DNA from: Aquifex aeolicus
Lineage (GTDB): Bacteria; Aquificota; Aquificia; Aquificales; Aquificaceae
Direction of reading: 5' to 3'
DNA: 6,065 bases
NCBI GenBank assembly: GCA_015661465.1
Contig: DQVZ01000122.1
Span: forward strand, 1 to 6,065
Shown: in pieces, positions 1 to 4,691 of the stretch
How positions within the stretch are numbered: position 1 is the stretch's first letter
How the letters are laid out: every line of letters begins with the position of its first letter
The notes under the pieces: generated by a model
Database searches by the model: none
Told to the model about the DNA's origin: nothing
Seen by the model: the letters and a program-made list of their open reading frames with translations, nothing else
Made by a program: the position numbers and the translations under genes

Positions 1-339
1 GAGGAACCCGTAAGATACCCTGAAGTAGCTTTAGTATGTGCGGCAGATGCACTTTCCGCCGCAAGACCGGGAGCCAGAAGGGAAACCCTCGAAGCCTACA
101 TAAGAAGGCTTGAAAAACTTGAAGAAATTGTAAAGTCCTTCAAAGGAGTATCCAATGCTTACGCGGTTCAAGCAGGAAGAGAGGTAAGGGTAATAGTAAA
201 TCCTGAGGAAATATCCGATGAAGAAGCTTATCTGCTTTCAAAGGATATAGCAAGGAGGATTGAAGAGGAACTCGATTTCCCTGGCCAAATAAAGGTGGTG
301 GTTATAAGGGAAACAAGACACGTAGAATACGCTAAGTAA
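1..339 (+). CDS. rny: Ribonuclease Y, C-terminal part (5' end outside window)
   Basis: This is the last 112 codons of a gene that enters from the left edge, in frame 1, ending with TAA at 337-339. The translation carries the signature RNase Y tail: [20 protein letters not shown] near residues 15-34 of the fragment, then RLEKLEEI, an [12 protein letters not shown] strand, and the ending [19 protein letters not shown]. In the family this part follows the catalytic HD domain, so the N-terminal membrane anchor, coiled coil, KH domain and HD motif all lie outside the window. RNase Y is a membrane-anchored endoribonuclease that starts mRNA decay. The tail is strongly conserved, so the family call is firm; activity cannot be judged because the HD residues are not visible. 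The next gene on the same strand, dnaJ, starts 85 bases downstream. Confidence 0.95.
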   Translation, partial: EEPVRYPEVALVCAADALSAARPGARRETLEAYIRRLEKLEEIVKSFKGVSNAYAVQAGREVRVIVNPEEISDEEAYLLSKDIARRIEEELDFPGQIKVVVIRETRHVEYAK

Positions 340-378
340 TTTTCTTCCTTCTTTTTCTTCTTTATATCTTTATAAAGA
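340..378 (+). terminator. Pyrimidine tract and AT hairpin after rny (possible terminator)
   Basis: Directly after the rny stop lies an unbroken run of 24 pyrimidines (340-363). It overlaps a perfect 8-base inverted repeat, TCTTTATA (359-366) / TATAAAGA (371-378), with a 4-base loop TCTT. The stem is almost all A-T, so it would be weak at high temperature, and no T-run follows the stem as a classical intrinsic terminator would have. It could be a termination or RNA-processing region, or only AT-rich spacer. The word TTATAAAG occurs at 370-377 and again at 391-398. Confidence 0.22.
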
Positions 379-424
379 CTTCTAATAGCCTTATAAAGTT
401 AATTGATAAATACTAATACTTTTG

Positions 425-1507
425 ATGGCACAGGAAGTAAAGGACTACTATGAAATCCTAGGAGTAAGTAAAGACGCAACCAAAGAAGAAATAAAAAAAG
501 CTTACAGGAAACTCGTTAAGATTTACCATCCGGATATAAACCCTGACCCTAAAGCTCAAGAGAAATTTAAAGAAATAAATGAAGCCTATCACGTACTTAT
601 AGATGAAGAAAGACGCTCAGAATACGATGCGATTCTAAACAAAAATGACGTAAGTAAATTTAAGGATTTCCTTGAATACATTCAAGAATTTGTAGAAAGT
701 ATCATTCAAGGAGAAAAGGGAAAGAAAAGAAGACCCAGAAAAGGACAGGACATAAAAATGAAACTTGCCTTATCCTTAGAGGAAGCTGGACTCGGTTGTA
801 AAAAAGAAATAACCTATAGCAGATGGATGGATTGTCCCGATTGTGGTGGAATGGGTGTAAGAGGTGAAGCCGAAACTGTGGTTTGTCATGCATGCAACGG
901 CGAGGGAAAGAGAGTAAGCGGTATTTTTAACTTTCCGAGACCTTGTTCCGTATGCAAGGGAAAGGGCTTTATAGTAAAAAATCCATGTCCCACCTGTTAC
1001 GGAAGAGGTAGAGTTTCCATCAGACACACTATAAAGATTACCGTTCCTCCTGGAACGGAAGAAGGAGATGTGCTTAAAGTTCCGGGAAAAGGACATCTCG
1101 GCTACTTCGGAGGTAAACCGGGAGATTTATACCTTAAGGTTGTTTTAAAGGAACATCCTATTTTTAAAAAAGTCGGTAAAGACCTACATGTAGAGAAAGT
1201 CATAAGTTATCCCATTGCAGTCCTGGGAGGAACCGTAAAAATCCCTACCCTTGAAGGTAAAGAAGAAGAAATTTTTATTCAGCCGGGTACAGAATGCGGG
1301 TCGACCAAAACGGTTCCCGGAAAAGGATATCCCTTTGACGGAGGAAGGGGAAACTTAATCGTTCATATCAGGATAGGAGTCCCTAAAAATCCCTCAAGAA
1401 AGGAAAGGAAACTTATAGAGAAACTAGCGCAGCTCATGGGAGAAGAAGGAGTTTACAAAGAAGAAGGATTAATGGATAAGATTACAGGCATAATTAAAAA
1501 ATTGTGA
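425..1507 (+). CDS. dnaJ: DnaJ/Hsp40 co-chaperone lacking the Gly/Phe-rich linker
   Basis: A 360-residue DnaJ that delivers unfolded clients to DnaK (Hsp70) and stimulates its ATPase in the cytoplasm. The J domain spans about residues 7-70 ([22 protein letters not shown]), with the catalytic HPD at 35-37. Four CxxCxGxG zinc repeats are complete: CPDCGGMG at 137, CHACNGEG at 154, CSVCKGKG at 174 and CPTCYGRG at 188. The C-terminal substrate-binding beta domains follow ([20 protein letters not shown]). Length is close to the usual 370-380. Residues 71-107, where DnaJ normally has a Gly/Phe-rich linker, instead read as an acidic helix-like stretch ([16 protein letters not shown]) followed by a basic GKKRRPRKG segment. 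ATG at 425 is preferred over TTG at 422, which would add one residue; neither has a Shine-Dalgarno sequence. dnaK and grpE are not adjacent in this window. I recall that Aquifex has two dnaJ genes, so this may be one of two paralogues. Confidence 0.95.
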   Translation: MAQEVKDYYEILGVSKDATKEEIKKAYRKLVKIYHPDINPDPKAQEKFKEINEAYHVLIDEERRSEYDAILNKNDVSKFKDFLEYIQEFVESIIQGEKGKKRRPRKGQDIKMKLALSLEEAGLGCKKEITYSRWMDCPDCGGMGVRGEAETVVCHACNGEGKRVSGIFNFPRPCSVCKGKGFIVKNPCPTCYGRGRVSIRHTIKITVPPGTEEGDVLKVPGKGHLGYFGGKPGDLYLKVVLKEHPIFKKVGKDLHVEKVISYPIAVLGGTVKIPTLEGKEEEIFIQPGTECGSTKTVPGKGYPFDGGRGNLIVHIRIGVPKNPSRKERKLIEKLAQLMGEEGVYKEEGLMDKITGIIKKL

Positions 1508-1550
1508 AAACCAGGTTTCAAAAAGATAATAGCTATAAGTTGAAAGAATT

Positions 1551-1590
1551 AAAAAAGTTTCCGCGAAAGATACTCATCTTTGGAAGTTTT
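1551..1590. terminator. Probable two-way intrinsic terminator between dnaJ and cfa
   Basis: A bulged hairpin sits between the convergent genes. TTCC (1559-1562) pairs with GGAA (1582-1585), three bases GCG (1563-1565) bulge out, then AAAGAT (1566-1571) pairs with ATCTTT (1576-1581) around the loop ACTC. Read on the minus strand, the stem is followed after two bases by six Ts (plus-strand A run 1551-1556), a standard terminator shape for cfa. Read on the plus strand, it is followed after one base by four Ts (1587-1590), a weaker terminator for dnaJ. The low GC content of the stem is the main reason for caution in a thermophile. Confidence 0.45.
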
Positions 1591-1603
1591 CAGGTAGGAT
1601 TTT

Positions 1604-2800
1604 TTACACTTTAATCTCCATTTCTAAAAATTTTCTTTCGATTATGGGGTAATCATTTTTAACACCTTTGGAGAGTAAAATCTGAAATACGTAGTTTGAA
1701 CCGATTAAAAAGGATACTGCCGATGCAGTGAGATAGAGCTCCCACATGCGTATAAATCTTTCATCAAACATCTTTCTTACCTTGTCGAGGTTCATTAGAA
1801 ATCTTTCTTTCCATTTCTTTAACGTCCAATAGTAATGTATCCTCAAATTGTCTATATCGATTAAGGTAAAATCAATTCCCTCAAAGCTATCCACTAATTC
1901 GGATATCGAAGGTAGATAACCTCCGGGGAATATGTATCTTCTTATCCATCTACTCTGATTGTCAGGATGAAGTTTCCCTATAGTGTGTAGCAAGAAAAGT
2001 CCCCCATTCTCCATAACCTTGTATACGGTTTCAAAAAAAGCTCTGTAATTTTCTTTGCCCACATGTTCAAACATTCCTACAGAAACTACTTTGGTAAACT
2101 TTTTCCCTAAGCTTGGAAGCTCTATATAGTGCATTTTGTAAATTTCTACTTTTTCTTCCAACCCCCTTTTCTTTATTTCTTCCTTTACATATTCATATTG
2201 ATTATCCGACAAAGTTATACCTACAGCTTTAAGACCGTATAGCCCTGCACTTTCAAGAATTATAGAACCCCACCCGCAACCGATATCCAGTAATGTATCA
2301 TTTTTATTGAGTCTCAGTTTTTCGTAAATAATTTTTCTTTTCAAACTTTGAGCTTCTTCAATACTCATATCCGGATTTTCAAAAAAAGCACATGAATATG
2401 TCATACTTTTATCAAGCCAAAGCTTGTAGAAATCGTTTCCAAGGTCATAATGATATCTTACATTCTTTCCATCCCTTAGGGTTCTAAATAAAGGTATGTA
2501 TTTCAAAACGCCCACTAATTTGTTTTCTTTGCCTATTTTTTTGAAAAAAATCATTCCCCTCTTTATAACCTCTTCCAGGTCTCCCTCAACCAAGATATCC
2601 CCGTTCATATATCCCTCACCAAACGCCATCTCAGGGTCCTTAAGAAAGTAGTTTAGAGCTTCCCACCTTTTGAACTTTACAAGATGAGTTATTTCTCCAT
2701 CGGGTATCCGCTTACCGTCGGGAAGCTCAACCCCTATTTTTTCACATTGACCTTCGTTAAGTTTTTCTACTATTTTTTCAATAACTAATGTCTTTATCAT
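1604..2800 (-). CDS. cfa: Cyclopropane-fatty-acyl-phospholipid synthase
   Basis: A 398-residue enzyme that transfers a methylene group from S-adenosylmethionine to the double bond of unsaturated acyl chains in membrane phospholipids. Residues 1 to about 110 form the N-terminal lipid-binding region; the methyltransferase domain follows. Visible motifs are YHYDLGNDFYKLWL (116-129), MTYSCAFF with Cys137, the SAM loop LLDIGCGWG (170-178), GMFEHVG with Glu245 (242-248), LHTIG with His272 and Ile274, RRYIFPGGYLPS (287-298) and HYYWTLKKW with Tyr323. These match E. coli CFA synthase residues Cys139, Glu239, His266, Ile268 and Tyr317, which bind bicarbonate in the active site, so the enzyme looks functional. 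Length is typical (about 380-400). Two ATGs lie in tandem (2803 and 2800); the Shine-Dalgarno spacing favours the second. The gene is monocistronic here, divergent from ispH and convergent with dnaJ. A related mycolic-acid cyclopropane synthase type is possible but less likely given the bacterium suggested. Confidence 0.95.
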   Translation of the reverse strand: MIKTLVIEKIVEKLNEGQCEKIGVELPDGKRIPDGEITHLVKFKRWEALNYFLKDPEMAFGEGYMNGDILVEGDLEEVIKRGMIFFKKIGKENKLVGVLKYIPLFRTLRDGKNVRYHYDLGNDFYKLWLDKSMTYSCAFFENPDMSIEEAQSLKRKIIYEKLRLNKNDTLLDIGCGWGSIILESAGLYGLKAVGITLSDNQYEYVKEEIKKRGLEEKVEIYKMHYIELPSLGKKFTKVVSVGMFEHVGKENYRAFFETVYKVMENGGLFLLHTIGKLHPDNQSRWIRRYIFPGGYLPSISELVDSFEGIDFTLIDIDNLRIHYYWTLKKWKERFLMNLDKVRKMFDERFIRMWELYLTASAVSFLIGSNYVFQILLSKGVKNDYPIIERKFLEMEIKV

Positions 2801-2805
2801 CATTT

Positions 2806-2812
2806 ACCTCCC
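2806..2812 (-). promoter_or_regulatory. Shine-Dalgarno site of cfa (decides start)
   Basis: On the minus strand GGGAGGT precedes the tandem ATGs. The GGAGG core is 3 bases from the first ATG (2803) and 6 bases from the second (2800). The usual spacing of about 5-9 bases favours the second ATG. It is the only strong Shine-Dalgarno sequence in front of any start in this window. Confidence 0.7.
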
Positions 2813-2844
2813 TCTTTTTATGAATTTAAATTTGGTATTTCTCA

Positions 2845-2874
2845 TTGACATTTCTAAAAGGGTTTTAATATTCT
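2845..2874 (+). promoter_or_regulatory. Candidate housekeeping-sigma promoter of ispH
   Basis: A perfect -35 hexamer TTGACA lies at 2845-2850. Eighteen bases later TATTCT (2869-2874) matches four of six -10 positions; an alternative, TAATAT at 2866-2871, has a 15-base spacer. With the TATTCT box, transcription would begin at about 2881, the A of the ispH ATG. No Shine-Dalgarno sequence lies between the box and the ATG, which fits a leaderless message. The element lies in the 77-80 base gap shared with the divergent cfa gene; I see no comparably good promoter for cfa there. Confidence 0.5.
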
Positions 2875-2880
2875 TTAAAC

Positions 2881-3747
2881 ATGGTTGAAGTACTCATAGC
2901 CGAACACGCAGGCTTTTGTTTTGGAGTAAAGAGAGCTGTAAAACTTGCAGAAGAAAGTTTAAAGAAAGCTAAAGGCAGGGTATTTACCTTAGGTCCTATA
3001 ATTCACAATCCCCAAGAAGTAAATAGATTGAAAAATCTCGGAGTATATCCCAGTAACGGAGAGGATTTCAGGGAGGGAGATACAGTAATAATTCGTTCCC
3101 ATGGCATTCCTCCAGAAAAAGAGGAAGAACTGAAGAAAAAAGGCCTTAATGTTATAGATGCGACTTGTCCCTACGTCAAGGCTGTTCACGAAGCCGTTTG
3201 CAAGCTAACTGAGGAAGGATATTTCATAGTTTTAGTAGGTGAAAAGAATCACCCTGAGGTAATAGGAACTCTTGGATATCTTAGAGCTTGTAACGGAAAG
3301 GGCATAGTTATAGAAACTCTGGATGACATTAAGGAAGCTTTAAAGTATGAAAAAGTTGGAATAGTAGCCCAGACTACCCAAAACGAAGAGTTTTTCAAAG
3401 AGGTTGTAGGAGAGATAGCCCTTTGGGTAAAAGAAGTAAAGGTTATAAACACCATTTGCAACGCTACCTCATTGAGGCAAGAAAGTGTGAAGAAACTCGC
3501 CTCGCAGGTAGATGTAATGATAATAATTGGGGGAAAGAACAGCGGGAATACGAGAAGACTTTATCACATATCTAAGGAGTTAAATCCGAAAACTTATCAT
3601 ATAGAAACCGCAGAAGAACTCAAGCCGGAATGGTTTGCCAACGCCAAAAGAGTCGGAATTTCAGCAGGAGCATCAACTCCGGACTGGATTATCGAAGAGG
3701 TAAAGAATAGAATAAAAGAAATATGTTCAGGGCAATTGGTTTCCTAA
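2881..3747 (+). CDS. ispH: 4-hydroxy-3-methylbut-2-enyl diphosphate reductase
   Basis: IspH (LytB) catalyses the last step of the MEP pathway: reductive dehydroxylation of HMBPP to isopentenyl and dimethylallyl diphosphate, using a 4Fe-4S cluster and a low-potential electron donor in the cytoplasm. The 288-residue product is full length. The three cluster cysteines are Cys13 (AGFCFGVKRAV), Cys96 (IDATCPYVKAVH) and Cys193 (INTICNATSLRQ). Diphosphate-binding and catalytic residues are in place: His42 (IIHNP), His74 (RSHG), His124 and Glu126 (NHPEV), Thr165/Thr166 (AQTTQ) and the GGKNSGNTRRL loop at 217-227. The start ATG directly follows the AT-rich promoter region and has no Shine-Dalgarno sequence. 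The 3' end overlaps the next gene by 25 bases in another frame, so the two are probably transcribed together. The products supply quinone and other isoprenoid synthesis. Confidence 0.98.
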   Translation: MVEVLIAEHAGFCFGVKRAVKLAEESLKKAKGRVFTLGPIIHNPQEVNRLKNLGVYPSNGEDFREGDTVIIRSHGIPPEKEEELKKKGLNVIDATCPYVKAVHEAVCKLTEEGYFIVLVGEKNHPEVIGTLGYLRACNGKGIVIETLDDIKEALKYEKVGIVAQTTQNEEFFKEVVGEIALWVKEVKVINTICNATSLRQESVKKLASQVDVMIIIGGKNSGNTRRLYHISKELNPKTYHIETAEELKPEWFANAKRVGISAGASTPDWIIEEVKNRIKEICSGQLVS

Positions 3748-4235
3748 TCACCTTATTTCTATTTTCCTTCGCTTCATTATACGAAGAGTTCATAAAGCAA
3801 CAAGTAAAGGAATTACCTCTGGACAAAGCGGTAATCTTAGGAAAGGGTAATAAGGAATTGATAATTTTTGTAAATCCAGATTGTCCTCACTGTAGGAAAG
3901 AGTGGAAAACTTTAAGAAAGCACCTCGATAGGTTAAAGCTCTACGTTTTTGTCATACCTTTTAAAGCGTGGGGAGAAGAAAATTTGAAGAAGGTTTACTA
4001 TGTAGTTTGTTCCCAAAACCCAGCTAAGGCTTTGGATGAAGCCCTAACCGGTCAGCTTGATGATAAAACGTTGAATCCTGAAAAGTGTAAAAAATTGGAA
4101 TATCACCTTAAAGCTGCAAAGATGGTGGGTCTTAGAGGAGTTCCTCTAAATATATTACCGAAGGAAGGGAAAATCATAGAGGGAGCTAATCCAAAGGTAT
4201 TTGAATATTTAGGAATAAAAACTCATTTGGAATAG
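3723..4235 (+). CDS. Secreted DsbC/DsbG-like thioredoxin-fold protein
   Basis: A 170-residue thiol:disulfide exchange protein, probably periplasmic. Residues 1-17 look like a signal peptide (Arg3, then hydrophobic 5-16, possible cleavage after SFA at 15-17). The catalytic motif Cys54-Pro-His-Cys57 follows the strand ELIIFVNPD, and GVP at 139-141 supplies the cis-proline loop. Cys96 (VVCSQN) and Cys122 (EKCKKL) sit in the helical insert where E. coli DsbC has its structural disulfide, pointing to the DsbC/DsbG group rather than plain thioredoxin. DsbC proteins are usually about 215-240 residues with an N-terminal dimerisation domain; only about 30 residues separate the signal peptide from the fold here, so that domain is missing. 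The role may be disulfide isomerase, oxidase or reductase of a special client; the sequence does not decide. The ATG lies within the end of ispH with no good Shine-Dalgarno sequence, suggesting coupled translation. The last 13 bases overlap the opposing EamA gene. Confidence 0.85.
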   Translation: MFRAIGFLITLFLFSFASLYEEFIKQQVKELPLDKAVILGKGNKELIIFVNPDCPHCRKEWKTLRKHLDRLKLYVFVIPFKAWGEENLKKVYYVVCSQNPAKALDEALTGQLDDKTLNPEKCKKLEYHLKAAKMVGLRGVPLNILPKEGKIIEGANPKVFEYLGIKTHLE

Positions 4236-4654
4236 GAGAGTAGTACTATACCGATTATTACTAAAATAGTTCCGATAAATTTCGTTAGGGTAAAGCTTTC
4301 ACCTAGGATAATTATAGCGAGGAGAGTTGAAAACAAGGGAGAGCTTGAAGCTATCGGTGCAACAATTGAAACGTAACCTACCTTTATAGCCTTGTAGTAA
4401 ACAAGAAGTCCGAGAAATCCCGATACAAATCCACCTAAGGCTACCGTTAGGAGTTCCTTTACAGGATAACCTACGGGATTTTCCTTTACAGCCAATAAGG
4501 TAAGAAAGGCAAAAACAGTTGCCGTTAGGTTGTGTATAAAAATTCCAGATATCGGGGATACATCTCCCCTTAAACCTAACTTAAACAAAACAGGAGCGCT
4601 TCCCCATATAAATGCAGAAAGGAGGGCAAACAGAATAGCTTTTATGTTTTCCAT
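4223..4654 (-). CDS. Half-size EamA/DMT-family membrane transporter
   Basis: A 143-residue hydrophobic protein with about five membrane segments (roughly 6-26, 36-56, 67-86, 93-116 and 124-141). It holds one EamA repeat: the N-terminal FIWGSAPVLFKLGL (15-28), YYKAIKVGYVSIVAPI (86-101), SPLFSTLLAIIILGE with Glu119, and a final TLVIIGIVLL-like helix. Most drug/metabolite transporters have two such repeats and ten segments; this one has a single repeat and would presumably act as a dimer. It is not obviously a broken gene: both ends are clean, it stops with TGA inside the end of the DsbC-like gene, and no second repeat follows. The substrate is unknown. The ATG at 4654 lacks a Shine-Dalgarno sequence, with a possible -10 box 7 bases upstream. 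The gene is divergent from the MATE transporter. Confidence 0.85.
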   Translation of the reverse strand: MENIKAILFALLSAFIWGSAPVLFKLGLRGDVSPISGIFIHNLTATVFAFLTLLAVKENPVGYPVKELLTVALGGFVSGFLGLLVYYKAIKVGYVSIVAPIASSSPLFSTLLAIIILGESFTLTKFIGTILVIIGIVLLSYSK

Positions 4655-4661
4655 CGGATTT

Positions 4662-4691
4662 ATTGTAATTGGTAAAATTATTTCGTTTCCA
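4662..4691 (-). promoter_or_regulatory. Candidate promoter of the EamA gene
   Basis: On the minus strand TACAAT (4667-4662) matches five of six -10 positions. TGGAAA (4691-4686) matches four of six -35 positions, with an 18-base spacer. Initiation about 7 bases after the -10 box would fall at the EamA ATG (4654), again fitting a leaderless message. The -35 box overlaps the first base of the MATE start codon. On the plus strand TAAAAT (4673-4678) could serve as the -10 box of the MATE gene, but I see no good -35 for it. Confidence 0.35.

Noticed and set aside
702..1096. Two minus-strand open frames (702-893 and 776-1096) across the dnaJ gene
   Set aside because: Both lie wholly inside dnaJ, have no recognisable domain or ribosome binding site, and show odd composition typical of antisense shadows.
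1511..1520. Small palindrome around AAACCAGGTTT just after the dnaJ stop as a terminator
   Set aside because: The arms leave a loop of a single base, so no stable hairpin forms, and no T-run follows.
2989..3461. Minus-strand open frames (2989-3189, 3249-3461) across ispH
   Set aside because: They are antisense to strongly conserved IspH coding sequence and resemble no known protein.
4241..4248. Perfect palindrome TAGTACTA near the dsbC-like/EamA junction
   Set aside because: An 8-base palindrome with no loop lies within EamA coding sequence; this is expected by chance in AT-rich DNA.
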